Source: Chlorocebus sabaeus
Taxonomy: Eukaryota; Chordata; Mammalia; Primates; Cercopithecidae
Length of the DNA: 64,000 nt
NCBI RefSeq assembly: GCF_047675955.1
Contig: NC_132914.1
Location: forward strand, 41,379,521 to 41,443,520
Direction of reading: 5' to 3'
Shown: positions 1 through 11,060 of the stretch, piece after piece
Layout: every line of letters starts with the position of its first letter
Position numbering within the stretch: the stretch's first letter is position 1
The notes under the pieces: model-generated
The model's database searches: none
Told to the model about the DNA's origin: nothing
Seen by the model: the letters and a program-made list of their open reading frames with translations, nothing else
Translations under genes and position numbers: made by a program

Positions 1-54
1 ACTCCAGCCTGGGTGACAGAACGAGACTCCGTCTCAAAAAAGAAAAAAAAAAAC
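1..54 (+). mobile_element. Alu 3' end, cut by window edge
   Basis: The window opens with the right-arm ending of an Alu ('ACTCCAGCCTGGGTGACAG', then 'GACTCCGTCTC') followed by an A-rich tail. The rest lies outside the window, so the subfamily cannot be set. Confidence 0.95.
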
Positions 55-394
55 ATGACTAATATAGACCCATACATACCAAGTATCAAATCAAGCCTTC
101 ACAAGTTCAAAGTGATTAGCCGGTAGTTTTACATTTAATTTAAAGTGATTAACCAAATCAGGCTTTCACCAGTTTGAAGTGATTAGCCAATAATTAATAA
201 TAATTATTAGTAAAATTAATACTCTTAGAGGAAGATAATAAAACAACAATGTATCATCCATAAAGTCCAGTTTAAAATTGAAGTTTATTATACATACAAA
301 AAACCAGGACAGTGCGACCCGTAGTCTAGAGAAAAAGTAGTTAATAGAAGCAAGCACTTAGATGATCCAGAAGCTGCCATTAGCAAAGATAACA
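55..394. other. Non-repeat sequence with a diverged 66-bp tandem duplication
   Basis: There is no recognised transposon or gene. A block at about 84-126 ('TCAAGCCTTCACAAG', 'AAAGTGATTAGCC') recurs 66 bp later at about 150-192 ('TCAGGCTTTCACCAG', 'GAAGTGATTAGCC') with several substitutions. This indicates an old tandem duplication. A TAA-rich patch follows at about 191-215. Confidence 0.6.
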
Positions 395-676
395 GTGTTC
401 ATACTTTGTTCATGGGCAAGGACATAGAACACCACCAACAGTTTCATAGTCAAACTGCTGAAATAAAAGATAAAGAGAAAATTTTGAAAGCAGTCAGAAC
501 TAAAGTCACATTTCACATAGGGGAATGATGATATGAATGATGGTTAATTTCTTACCACAAACAAGGGAGGCCAGAAGATATCTTCAAAGTACTGTAAGAA
601 ATAAAAATTTCAACCTAAAATTCTATATGCAGCCAACATATACTTACAAAATGAAGGTAAAATAAAGACACTTTCA

Positions 677-938
677 GGCAGGAGGATTGCTTGAACCAAG
701 GACTTGGAGACCAGCCTTGGAAACATAATGAGACCTAATCTCTACAAAAAAAAAAAAAAAAAAAAAAAAGATTGTGAAAAGTGGTGCAAACCTGTAGTTC
801 TAGCTACTTGGGAGGTTGAGGCAGGAAGATCACCAGAGCCTGGGAGATGGAGGATGCAGTGACTTGTGATTCCATCACTGCACTCCAGCCTGGGTGACAG
901 AGCAAGATCCTGTCTCTTAAAAAACAAAAATAAATAAA
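677..938 (+). mobile_element. AluJ, 5' truncated
   Basis: The copy starts at the 'GGCAGGAGGATTGCTTGAACC' part of the left arm, has a long A-run linker at 746-769 and ends with the right-arm 'CACTGCACTCCAGCCTGGG'. The flanking L1M sequence 'AATAAAGACACTTTCA' is repeated after the tail as 'AATAAAAGACACTTTTCA', giving a target-site duplication. Heavy divergence fits AluJ. Confidence 0.9.
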
Positions 939-1147
939 AGACACTTTTCAAACAAGTCAACAAGACAGTTATCTATAGCAGACCTGCTCTACAAGAAATG
1001 CTAAAGAAAGTTCTTCAGGCTGCAGATAAATGAAACCGTATAGAAATATCAAATATACAGGAAAGAATGCAGAACACTAGAAATCATAAATATAGGGCTC
1101 AATTAGACTGTTTTTTCCTTAATTTCTTTAAAAGACAAGAATGTTTA

Positions 1148-1445
1148 GGCTAGGCATGGTGGCTCACGCCTGTAATCCCAGCACTTTGGGAGGCTGAGGC
1201 GGGTGGATCACCTGAGGTCGGGAGGTTGAGACCAGCCTGACCAACATGGAGAAACACCATCTCTACTAAAAAGACAAAATTAGCCGGGTGTAGTGGCACA
1301 TACCTGTAATCCCAGCTAGGGAAGGCTGAGGTGGGACAATCACTTTAATCCAGGACGCGGAGGTTGTGGTGAGCCAGATCGCGCCATTGCACTCCAGCCT
1401 GGGCAACAAGAGCAAAAACTCCATTGCAAGAAAAAAAAAAAGAAA
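1148..1445 (+). mobile_element. AluS inserted in L1M
   Basis: A full-length dimeric Alu with A-rich linker and tail. The flanking 'AAAGACAAGAATGTTTA' is repeated as 'AAAGACAACAGTGTTTA' behind the tail. The 'GACCAACATGGAGAAAC' phrase fits an AluS. Confidence 0.93.
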
Positions 1446-2456
1446 AGACAACAGTGTTTAAAAGGAAAATTATAATATTGTATATCATGATTTTGTAACA
1501 TATGATACTGTAAAATATATGACAATAATGACAGATTGGAGGCAAATGGAATTACACTTTAGCAAGATTCTTGTATTTTGTATGAAGTGGCACAATATTA
1601 GCACTAATTAAACTGTGGTAAGTTAAAAAGGCATGTTTCAATCTTTAGAACAATCAGTAAAAAATATAAAGAAGATACATAAGAAACCTAAATAGGATGT
1701 AAATTATTATACTAATAAAATAATATGCCAAAAGAAGGCAGGAAAAGAGGAGCAGAGGAAGAGTATACAGATGGGACAGGGATAAATAGCAAAGTGGTAG
1801 ACCTAAATCCAACTGTATCTGTAATTTTTTATGCAGAAAAATTAAACATTCCAATTAAAAGTCAGAGATTGTCAGACTGAATTTAAAAAGTTTGATCCAA
1901 GTATCTAGTATTTATAAATGATGTGTTTTAAATATAACAACACAGAACAGTTGAAAGCAACAGAACGGAAAATGAATATATCCTGTAAACATTTAGCAAA
2001 AGAAAACTCGTGTGAATATGTTAATATCAGACAAAGTAACCAAAAAGATGTTTTAAAATAATGAAAGGGTCAGTTCTTCTGTACAATAAAACAATCATTT
2101 ACATATCTAGAGAATCAAAATATACTAAACTAAAATTAACAGAGAACAATTACTAAAACTAACAGAGAACAAAAGGCATTATCATAGTTAGATAATTTAT
2201 TGTCCTCTTACTAATTGACAAGTAAATTAGCTATACAGAAAAATCAGTAAGAATATAGACAATTCTAGCACAAGCATCTTGATCTGATGTTCACAGAACA
2301 TTACTCCAGAAAAAAATACACATTTTTTTTCAAGTGCAATGGAATATTAATCAAGATAGAGCATATATTGATCCATAATAAAAATTTTCAAAAGATAAAA
2401 TAATACAAAGTATGTTCTCTGACCACAAAGGAATTAAATTAGAAATAAAGATCAAA

Positions 2457-2560
2457 TACACACACATACAGACACAGACAGACACACGCACACACACACA
2501 CACTCTGTCTGCTGTCTCTCTGTCTCTCCACCCCCCTCCCCGCCAATTCTCTTTCTCTCT
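2457..2560 (+). repeat. CA microsatellite followed by CT-rich tract
   Basis: An imperfect (CA)n with GACA variants runs to about 2503. A pyrimidine tract of CTCT and CCCC character follows to about 2560. The combined tract replaces a short part of the L1M ORF2 between its 'GGAATTAAATTAG' and 'CCAAATATTT' phrases, so it expanded within the fossil L1. Confidence 0.9.
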
Positions 2561-2592
2561 CCAAATATTTAAAAATTTAAAAACACACTTCA

Positions 2593-2929
2593 GGCCACTC
2601 ATGGTGGCTCATGCCTGTAATCCTAGCACTTTGGGAGGCCGAGGCGGGCGGATTGCCTGAGCGCAGAAGTTCGAGACCAGCCTGGGCAACATAGTGAAAC
2701 CCTGTCTCTACTAAAATACAAAAAACAAAAACAAAAACAAAAAAACCCAAAAGAGCCAGGCATGGCGGTGTGTGCCTGTAGTCTCAGCTACTCAGGAGGC
2801 TGAGGCAGAATTGCTTGAACCTGGGAGGTGGGGGTTACAGTGAGCCGAGATGGTGCCACTGCACTCCAGCCTGGCGACAAAATGAGATACCATCTCAAAA
2901 CAAACAAACACCCTCCCCTCCCCAAAAAA
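2593..2929 (+). mobile_element. AluS inserted in L1M
   Basis: A full-length Alu with an expanded 'CAAAAACAAAAAC' linker and an unusual tail containing 'CCCTCCCCTCCCC'. The L1M sequence 'AACACACTTCA' is repeated as 'AACACATTTCA' after the tail. Confidence 0.92.
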
Positions 2930-3545
2930 ACACATTTCAAAATGCCTGTGGATCAAAGAAGAATTTAGAAGATGAATTATAAAATATTTCTAACTGAATG
3001 ATGATGAAGTTATATAAAAATTTATGGGATATAACAAAACAGTGCTTAGGGTAAATTTATATTTTAAATGCTTATATTAGAAAAGAAAAAAGTTGCAAAT
3101 CATTGCTCTGTTTTTATTGTAAAGGGTTGGGAAAGGAACAAATTGAATCAAAAGTAGGAAGAAGGAAATAAGAGCAGAAATAAAAAAGGAAAAGGAAAAG
3201 AATAGAGAAAATTAATAAATCCACATGTTGATTATTTTATAACATTAATAAGAGTCGAAATCTCTAGAAATACTGGCTAAGAAGCAAAGAGAGAATACAA
3301 ACTACCAGTATCAAGAATTAAAGATGGAATTTCATTACGGATCTAAAGAGATGAAAAGTACAGGGAATGCCAATTTATGCCAATAAATTCTAAAAAATCC
3401 ACTAAAGAAATATAATAGAAAAAATTCTTGATAGGAATAACTTAACAAAACTGACATAAGAAGAAATAATCCACATAGCTATATAAGAAATTGAGTTCAT
3501 TATCAAAAACCCCTTTAGAAAGAGATTCTTGGCATAAATGATTCC

Positions 3546-4035
3546 ATTTTTTTCGTGCTCTTGGGGACTTGTAGCTGCCATCCTTAGAGAAGCAGAAGGA
3601 AGAGTCAAGGCTTCACTTATTTATTTATTTAATTCTATTGTAGCATTTTTGATGTGCCAGCTACTGTTCTGAGCACGTTACAAATAATAACTTACCTGTC
3701 AGAGATGTGACTCATAGTAAGGACATGGAGAGATAAAGGAAAATTTTGGGTGTGTTTATTTTCTACAACATATGCAAATAATGTATACTTAACAGAATTG
3801 TTTTCTGCCCACAGCTGACAGAAACTTGTGGGCAAATGGGAATATGCATTCAAATGTGTACTCTGATGTCAGGATGGATCAGTCAGTGGCTTACTCTCAT
3901 TTTCTGTCTGTATGCAGAATAGAAAACAATTGTTAAAACCTGGAATATGAGGCCAAACTGTAATGCTTTCTGTTCCCTGTTCTTGCTGCATCATTTTCTG
4001 CCTTTCAGGCTCATGCTCTTTCCTTGGATCTTGAC
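3546..4035. other. Non-repeat sequence with possible MIR scrap
   Basis: A (TTTA)n stretch lies at 3616-3634. Next to it, about 3637-3690 ('GATGTGCCAGCTACTGTTCTGAG' region) resembles an antisense MIR. A perfect 8-bp stem (TGCCCACA 3806-3813, TGTGGGCA 3827-3834) encloses 13 nt. The rest shows no family or gene that I recognise. Confidence 0.5.
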
Positions 4036-4561
4036 TTTTTTTTTTTTTAATTTGTTGTTTCCAACTTTTTATTTTGAGTTCAGGGGTACATCTGCAGGAT
4101 GTGCAGGTTTGTTACATTGGTAAATGTGTGCCATGGTGGGTTGTTATACAGATTATCCCATCACCCAGGTATTAAGCCCAGCATCCATTAACTTTTATTC
4201 CTGATCCTCTCCCTTCTCCCACCACCGACCATACCCTCCTACAGGCCCCAGTGTGTGTTTTTCTCCTCCATGTGTCCATGTGTTTTCATCATTTAGCTCC
4301 CAGTTATAAGTGAGAACATGTGATATTTGGTTTTCTGTTCCTGTGTTAGTTTGCTGAGAATATTGGCTCCAGCTCTATCCATGTCCCTGCAAAGGACATA
4401 ATCTCATTCCTTTTTATGGCTGCATAGTATCCCACGGTGTGTAGGTACCATATTTTCTTTAACCAGTCAATCATGGATGAACATTTAGGTTGATTCTACG
4501 CCTTTGTTTTTGTGAATAGTGCTTCAGTGAGCATGTGAATACTGCTGCAGTGTGCATGTGA

Positions 4562-4860
4562 CTTTTTTGTTTGTTTGTTTTGATGTGGAGTCCAGCTCTT
4601 TCGCCAGGCTGGAGTGCAGTGGTGTGATCTTGGCTCACTGCAACCTCTGCCTCCTGGGTTCAAGTTATTCTCCTGCCTCAGCCTCCTGTGTACCTGGGAT
4701 TATAGGCATGCACCGCCATACCCAGCTAATTTTTGTATTTTTAGTAGAGATGGCGTCTCACCATGTTGGGAGGATGGTCTTGATCTCCTGACCGCAGGAG
4801 ATCCACCCACTTCGGCCTCCCAAAGTGCTGGGATTACAGGCATGAGCCACCACGCCTGGC
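4562..4860 (-). mobile_element. AluS, antisense, in L1
   Basis: Antisense full-length Alu with a 'TTTTTTGTTTGTTTG' tail. It is flanked by the L1 phrase 'TGTGCATGTGACTTT' on the left and 'TGTGCATGTGTCTTT' on the right, a clear target duplication. Confidence 0.94.
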
Positions 4861-5065
4861 TGTGTGCATGTGTCTTTATAATAGAACAATTTATATTCTT
4901 TTGAGTATATACCCAGTAATGGGATTGCTGGGTTGAATGGTATTTCTTCCTTTAGGTCTTTGAGGAATTGCCACACTCTCTTCCACAATGGTTGAACTGA
5001 CTTGTACTCCCACCAACAATGTAAAAGTGTTCCTTTTTCTCCACAACCTCACCAGCATCTGTTCG

Positions 5066-5365
5066 TTTTTGTTTTCTTTTTGAGATGGAGTCTCGCTGTT
5101 ATTGGCCAGGGCTGGAGTGCAATGGCACTATCTTGACTCACTGCAACCTCTGCCTCCTGGGTGCAGGCGATTCTCCTGCCTCAGCCTCCTGAGTAGCCGA
5201 GATTACAGGCACCTGCCACCGCGCCTGGCTAATTTTTGTACTTTTAGTAGAAACAGGGTTTCACCATGTTGGCCAGACTGGTCTCGAACTCCTGACCTCA
5301 GGTGGTCCACCCGCCTTGGCCTCCCAAAGTGCTGGGATTACAGGCGTGAGCCACCACACCCAGCC
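5066..5365 (-). mobile_element. AluS, antisense, in L1
   Basis: Full-length antisense Alu ending '...CCACCACACCCAGCC'. It directly abuts the next Alu, so together they form a head-to-tail minus-strand pair inside the L1. Confidence 0.93.
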
Positions 5366-5640
5366 TTTTTTTTTTTTTTTTAAATTAAGATGGAGTCTTG
5401 CTCTGTCGCCCAGGCTGGAGTGCAGTGGCACGATCTTGGCTCTCTGCAACCTCTTCCTTCTGGCCTCAGCCTCCTGAGTAGCTGGGATTACAGGTGCCCG
5501 CCACCATGCCTGGCTAATTTTTTTTTTTTTTTTTTTTTTTTGTATTTTTAGTAGAGATGGGGTTTCACCGTGTTAGCCAGGATGGTCTCGATCTCTTGAC
5601 CTCGTGATCCGCCCGCTTTGGCCTCCCAAAGTGCTGGGAT
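5366..5640 (-). mobile_element. Alu, antisense, lacking its first ~33 bases
   Basis: It starts with its T-run directly after the previous Alu and stops at 'AAAGTGCTGGGAT', where L1 sequence resumes. It therefore lacks the 5'-terminal Alu bases. The mid-element T-run (5517-5541) is expanded. There is also a deletion in the right arm ('CTTCCTTCTGGCCTCAGCC'). Confidence 0.92.
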
Positions 5641-5746
5641 CTCATTTTGGTTTTGATTGGCATTTCTGTAAAGATCAGTGATCTTGAGCTGTTTTCATGT
5701 TTGTTGTCCACATGTATGTCTTCTTTTGAGAAGTGTCTGTTCATGG

Positions 5747-6139
5747 TTTTGTGTCTGAAAATCAACTCTGAATAAAATATCTATCTTTAGCTGTCTCTAC
5801 AACAATGACTAGTATTTATTGACAACCAGGTAAGCCATTACAGAACAATTTTGCAACATTTGAGAATTGGATTGACTTCTTATTGATCTGATTTGATAAT
5901 TTTTGTTAACTGATGTGTGCTAATAAGAAGCTAGTAATGTTTCATAAAAGACTAATTGGAAGTATTTTTCAAACATTATTGAGGAATGTTTTTTCCTTTG
6001 TTCACAGCACACTACTAGGCCCTATTTAGTCTTCAGCAATTTTTCTAAGTATTGTTCTGACAGCAAAGAAATACACATATCAGTTGATGAGTTTTCTTGG
6101 TGCTGTCTTATGCTAAATGGTAGTTGCTCAAAGGTTATG
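5747..6139. other. Non-repeat sequence
   Basis: AT-rich sequence with no recognised repeat family, exon or RNA gene. Confidence 0.5.
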
Positions 6140-6350
6140 GATGTGAGTAATTATAGCTCATTGCAGCTTTGACCCCCTGGGTTCAGGTGATCCTCCCGCC
6201 TCAGTCTCCTCAGTAGCTTGGACTACAGGAGTGAGCCACCATGCTCAGCTAATTCCTTTTTTACTCTTTAATTTGTAGAGATGGGGTCTTGCCTTGTTAC
6301 TCAGGCCTGTCTCGAATTCCTAGCTTCAAGCAATCCTCCTGCATTGGTCT
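6140..6350 (-). mobile_element. AluJ fragment, antisense
   Basis: Diverged Alu phrases on the minus strand ('AGCTCATTGCAGCTTTGACC', 'GAGATGGGGTCTTGCC', 'CAAGCAATCCTCCTGC'). Both ends are lost. It is an old copy. Confidence 0.8.
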
Positions 6351-7829
6351 ATTCCTGCCTTTTTAGTGGAGTGAGATGTGACTAAGGCATTTCAAAGCAC
6401 TCTATCTTCAGAACCACCTGCTATCTATCTCAATTGCAGGTTCATTATTTTCTATTTTTGGCTCATATCCTGTAGTAATCAAAGATTGGCTTGAAAGCAA
6501 TATTGGCACAGACCATCATTATGAGCACCAGTACTATTCTAAAAATATATGAAAAAAGTGTCTGTACCTCTAACCATAGAAAATCTATGATGAAGGCATT
6601 TTGACTGTTTGGCCAGTGGAACTCAGTGACATGGCAGGTATTAAGAAATAGGGAACTTTTCTGTAAGATACTTTCTTTTGGGCATCTGATTTGCTCATTT
6701 TTAGTTGAGAATTTCAAATACTTATTTTTTCAGAGCTTTTGTATGTATTTTAATGTTACCAGAGAATTAGCTTTTTCAAGAATGAAAGATCATAAATCAT
6801 TACATGACATCTCGTACAGGAAGACATTGAGCATAATTTGTTGATAATGCCCACTCACAAAGGTATTTTTGAATCTTTCCATCTTCCAGTTATGACAGTT
6901 AAGATAATAGTGTGCTTTACCACTCTACCATCAAGTAGTGTGTCATGCCTTATGGTACAAAGAAATTGTCATGAAATATAATTCAGCCAGTCTTTGAATT
7001 CTTAATACCTTAATAGCTTTATGAAATTTCTGTAAAAGCCACAGATTATGGCTTTCTTTTTCCCCTCTCGATTCTTCTTTTTTGGCAAAGAGAGAAAGAT
7101 GAAAAATGATGATGCAAATGAGAAGTTTTATAGCACTGGAAAATATCTTGAAATAAAAGATAAGTCAGACTCTAAAATGCAGGGACAATACAAGGATGTA
7201 GGAAGATCAGTAGAGAATTTCATCAGAGGCGCCATGTGAAATCTTAGGAAAAGGATGCTCAATAGTGATGGATGCTTGAAGAGAGACAGAGGATTTTGCA
7301 AACTGATTAAAGGTAATAGAAATAATAGTTTCTAATTAAAATGGCTTCCAGTCTGTCCTTTAGATAGAAGGATAATACTTAGTGGATTTGAGTTCTCAAA
7401 GTACTATCTTACAGTTTATGAAAGAAAGTCTAGTTTTCTTCTAATAGGTTTAGTAGAGTATAATCAGGCATATTTAACAAGTGCAGTGCAACATAGAGAT
7501 TATTTCAGAAGTATTTGTTTGAGAATCCACTTTAATCAAAACCTTTTAGTATGTGAGAATATAATTACATTTTACAAATATATTTGAAATTCTGTTTACT
7601 ATATGATAGAAAGGTATCAAATTCATCCAACATTCAGAGATTTAGTACCCTAATGATGTCCTTATTTAACAATTAATTTTAATACCAAAATGCAATAAAA
7701 CACATTTAGCTATCTTCTTGCTTGTCCTGAATATTAATAAACTTCTGAGGCTTATGCTGAGGCAGGAAAACATTTGTTAATTTTATGTCGTTACAAAAAC
7801 TGTGATCACTTTCGTTTTAATCTTAAATT
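6351..7829. other. Repeat-poor sequence, no gene recognised
   Basis: I see no Alu, L1, L2 or MIR phrase. Short open frames at 6463-6717 (-), 6626-6844 (+) and 7048-7239 (+) lack any recognisable domain and have no convincing codon structure. I treat them as chance. Confidence 0.5.
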
Positions 7830-8380
7830 TTGTCTTTCTTTCTGCACAGTTTCTGTTTTTACTGTATCTTTCTTTCCAGTTTTAATTTTTTTCCTTTTTA
7901 TTTTTATTTTCTCCTTTAGTTTTATTTTATTTCTAAATTTTTATTTTATTTTATTTTCTCCTTTTATTTTGTATTTCTCAGAATTTCATTCTGAGAGCCT
8001 TTTACCAATAAGGCTCTCAGAGGAATACTTTGATAAGTTATCTTAAAGCTTTGCTATTTTATTTTTGTCTTTTGGATTCTTTTTTCTCTACCTTAAAGCT
8101 ATCTGCATATACTTATTTTCTCTTTCATTTCTTTTATTCTTCCAACCACCTTTTGATCATTTATTGTTAAAGCCAGTGAGTTGTAATTTGTTTTTTGTTG
8201 TAGCTTGCTTTTAATCTGAGCTGAAAAATCCATATATTTTTTTCATTTGTTATATTCTAGTCTTACATTTTAACTTCCTTCTTTTCTTTATTCTATTCTG
8301 TTTTCCTGTCTTAGTTTTTCCCACATTGGTAATTATTGCTTTTTTTCTCTTTGGTCTAGATACATTTCTTACTTCAATAA
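7830..8380 (+). repeat. T-rich low-complexity tract
   Basis: More than 500 bp dominated by T with short TTTA, TTTC and CTTT blocks and few A-runs on the plus strand. It contains many pyrimidine-AG acceptor-like strings (for example before 7980) but no matching exon. A perfect 12-bp hairpin lies inside at 7990-8021. Confidence 0.7.
7990..8021. other. Perfect 12-bp hairpin, 8-nt loop
   Basis: The left arm TCTGAGAGCCTT (7990-8001) and right arm AAGGCTCTCAGA (8010-8021) are exact reverse complements around TTACCAAT. The outer flanks add a few further pairs with bulges. This is far GC-richer than its T-rich surroundings. It could be chance, an RNA hairpin or a recent inverted duplication. Confidence 0.85.
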
Positions 8381-8524
8381 CACTGTAGGAAAGAATGAAA
8401 ATAGTGAAGACAACAGGACATTTAACTTTTGCATTACAATAAATTGGAAGGAATTACAGAACTTTAATTTGTCTCCTCTTTCCACGAGTAAGAGGTTAGA
8501 AAAGTTTATTAAAAACCGTATTAA

Positions 8525-8836
8525 GGCTGGGCATGGTGTCTTATGCCTGTTATCCCAGCACTTTGGGAGGCCAAGGCGGGTGGATCACTTGAGGTCAGGA
8601 GTTTGAGACCAGCCTGGCCAACATGGTGAAACCCTGTCCCTACTAAAAGTGCAAAAAAAAAAAAAAAATTTAGCCAGGCCCAGTGGTGGGCACCTGTAAT
8701 CCCAGTTACTCAGGAGACTGAGGCAGGAGAATTGCTTGAACCCAGGAGGCGGAGGTTACACTGACCCAAGATGGCACCACTGCACTCCAGCCTGGGTGAC
8801 AAAAGCAAGACTCCGTCTCAAAAAATCAAACAAAAA
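8525..8836 (+). mobile_element. AluS
   Basis: Full-length Alu with A-run linker at 8653-8669. The flanking 'AAACCGTATTAAG' recurs as 'AAGCCATATTAAA' behind the tail. Confidence 0.94.
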
Positions 8837-9448
8837 GCCATATTAAATTCTGGGAGATAGCCTCATATAGTCTATTTTCTCTATCCATTTTGTTAGTTTA
8901 CACAGGTTCTTGGATAATTGATCCTGCACTTTTAGCTTTCTTTTTAATTTGACTTGTTTTGTCGATATAGCACAGAATGAGCACTCCATTTGTATCAGTT
9001 GAATTAATTTGAGCTACTATCTAATGTACTGACTTCATTACCATTTAAATACGCACTGAAATCCTTCATTTCTGGAAGAGTAATGGGGATATCAAATTAG
9101 ATCCACTGGGATGAAGTGAGGCCAGGGTCACTGAAATCCCTCTGGGAATGCAGGTGGGAATTACATTTTCTCACTAGTAAATAACATTTTCTCACTAGTA
9201 AATAACATTTGACATTTGATAAGTTTTCTTAAGTTCAGGGGAGCTGAACTTGTTGGTACAAACTGTATTAATTATCTTCCGTAAAAAACAGGTTAGCCTC
9301 CATAATTTTGAGTTGCAAGTAATAGATACAAGTTGCCCAAAATTATTTTGTAAATGATGTATTTGTAAGAAGTTAAATACAACAGCTTCTTTACAGCATT
9401 AAGATTTGCTTAAACTCAGGACAGTGTGTTGTAAAGAATGGTGGGGAA
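8837..9448. other. Non-repeat sequence with a 21-bp tandem duplication
   Basis: No family is recognised. ACATTTTCTCACTAGTAAAT plus A at 9163-9183 is repeated exactly at 9184-9204. Confidence 0.6.
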
Positions 9449-9482
9449 GTGTGTGTGTGTGTGTGTGTCTGTGTGGTGTGTG
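9449..9482 (+). repeat. GT microsatellite
   Basis: About ten GT units, then interrupted by CT and GG. Confidence 0.95.
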
Positions 9483-10698
9483 AAAAGAGTCAGAATCAGG
9501 TAGGGCAACAGGATAAGTAGAAAGGATTGTGCTGAAGGTGTACCGGGAGCCATCTGACTTGTACAGGAGATCCAGTAGCTGAATGTCTTTCACTATCAAC
9601 AGCAGTGAGTGCTCAGAACCCTGAAGCAGATTTACATGATATATTTTAATTTTATTTTTTTGAGATACCTGGAAATCCACATCTGAGCTTTTGGAATATG
9701 CTATTGCTTTTTGCTTTCAGTAGCTTAAGCAGTTCAACTTGGCTTATATGTTTCTCATTTGTATTCTAAAAGTCATGCAGGACTGTGTCCAGTAAAGTTT
9801 CTTTCATAAATTCATTTCTCTATCTCTTGATTATTTTCTTTGCCTTTTCCTCGGACTGTGACTTTGGTTGGATTGATTATCTAGCTGCCTAAAATTCAAA
9901 GAATTAAATTTGGGACAGGGCCTAGGACAAAAACCTGTTGGGCTACTTTATTTATTATTGCAAGGAAGAATAACAGATTATCACACCATTATTGGGTCGG
10001 GCTAACAGTGAATTAGGGAAAGAAATCAGAGGCTACTTTGTCTTGCCTTCATGTCCTACTCTTCTCTCTTCCCCATTATATATTACTTCCCTGCCCTGGG
10101 ATGATATGGGTCCACAAACAAGCTCCATCTGGGAAACCTGCATTTATTCTCACTTGGTCCACTTATTCATATGGAATAATTTTGATGGCTTAAACTTTTA
10201 GTATTCAGAATTGAAAACCTTGTTGGGATAGTTTTGATTGGCTTAGTTCTTTTGAGTAAAATACTTAATATCTCAGAATTCTTCTTCCTCTCCTCCAAGA
10301 TGTCATCTGTAGGTACAAGAGAAAAGTGTGCCCTTCATGATCTGCGTGGTATCCAGTGGCTCATCCTGTTCGCATGACTTTGTCCTTTCCTCTCCGGTTG
10401 TTCTTCACCTTGCTGGCATTTATGATGAAGAAGAGCAGCTGGTGTAACTCATGATTTGATTTGTCTAGGATTGTTCAGGTGTGGTGGCATTCTCTGGCTG
10501 ATTTTGCTCTCTGAGTCTCTGTTGTTTCCTAGAGTTGGGACACATCTTGCTGTGCAGGCCTCAACCAGACTGGGGGCTTTCAACTTGGTTTCCTCTGGTA
10601 TTGTCTTGTCATTTCTAGGGTCTTTCAAGAGCTTAGGTGGATCTTCAAGATGTGGTTTTCTAGGAAACTCAGCTCATATCTAGCTGTCAGATGGAGGA
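9483..10698. other. Repeat-poor sequence, no gene recognised
   Basis: No repeat phrase stands out. Open frames at 9992-10201 (+) and 10456-10683 (+) have no recognisable domain and no clear splice context. Confidence 0.5.
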
Positions 10699-10710
10699 TA
10701 AGAGGATGGA

Positions 10711-10804
10711 CAGCAACATGGCACAAGTATACATATGTAACAAACCTGCACGTTATGCACATGTACCCTAGAACTTAAAGTATAATAATAATAAAAAATA
10801 AAAA
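10711..10804 (+). mobile_element. Very short L1 3' tail insertion with target duplication
   Basis: The last ~75 bp of a primate L1 3' end ('ACATATGTAACAAACCTGCA', 'GTACCCTAGAACTTAAAG') plus an 'ATAATAATAATAAAA' tail. It is flanked by AAGAGGATGGA on both sides (about 10700-10710 and 10805-10815). The exact duplication shows target-primed insertion with extreme 5' truncation. It looks fairly recent. Confidence 0.95.
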
Positions 10805-10815
10805 AAGAGGATGGA

Positions 10816-11060
10816 GAAGACATTCTTATTTGCTCAGTAATCTTAGACAATTTATAGAAATTTTGCATTGCACTGAATATGGTAATATTTCACAGCTGTG
10901 TTAGAATGATTATATGATTTCAAATATTTTTTGAGCCTTTAACCTGTCCTGTCTACTTTCTGAAGCTCCCCTCCCCTCACCTTTTCTGGGCTTCCACTGT
11001 CTTCCTGCCTCATAGACACACAGGATAATTTTCATTAAGGTATTGCTTTTTCCAATGCTG
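10816..11060. other. Non-repeat sequence
   Basis: No recognised element or exon. Confidence 0.45.

Larger units (their letters stand above)
395..3545 (+). mobile_element. Old L1M fragment: pre-ORF2 region and 5' part of ORF2
   Basis: Phrases typical of mammalian L1M run in order on the plus strand. First comes the inter-ORF region ('AACCTAAAATTCTATATGCAG' region near 615, 'GACCTGCTCTACAAGAAATG' near 981). The start of the ORF2 endonuclease domain follows ('CAGAGATTGTCAGACTGAA' near 1863), then the stretch that normally reads '...MFSDHxGIKLE' (near 2412-2445). The region after the endonuclease reaches about 3540. The frame is destroyed by many stops and indels, and the short open frames here are relics or chance. 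Three Alus (677-938, 1148-1445, 2593-2929) and a CA repeat interrupt it. The L1 resumes in register after each Alu, with matching target duplications, so this is one element. Subfamily is not resolved. Confidence 0.85.
4036..5746 (-). mobile_element. L1 3' end (primate L1P type), three Alus inside
   Basis: Read on the plus strand it starts with a T-run and the antisense 3'UTR ('TTCAGGGGTACATCTGCAGG'). It continues into the antisense of the ORF2 C-terminal region ('TCCATGTCCCTGCAAAGGAC' near 4378), and after the Alus reaches 'TTTTGAGAAGTGTCTGTTCATG' near 5740. It is 5' truncated there. Low divergence from the L1PA/L1PB 3' end suggests primate age. Alus interrupt it at 4562-4860, 5066-5365 and 5366-5640. 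No frame is intact. Confidence 0.93.

Noticed and set aside
3806..3834. 8-bp stem TGCCCACA/TGTGGGCA as an RNA hairpin
   Set aside because: Stems of this size are common by chance, with no further pairing outside.
4552..5449. Several open frames with phrases such as 'ECSGVILAHCNLCLLGSS' or 'HACNPSTLGG'
   Set aside because: These are the standard translations of antisense and sense Alu. The same applies to all similar frames elsewhere in the window.
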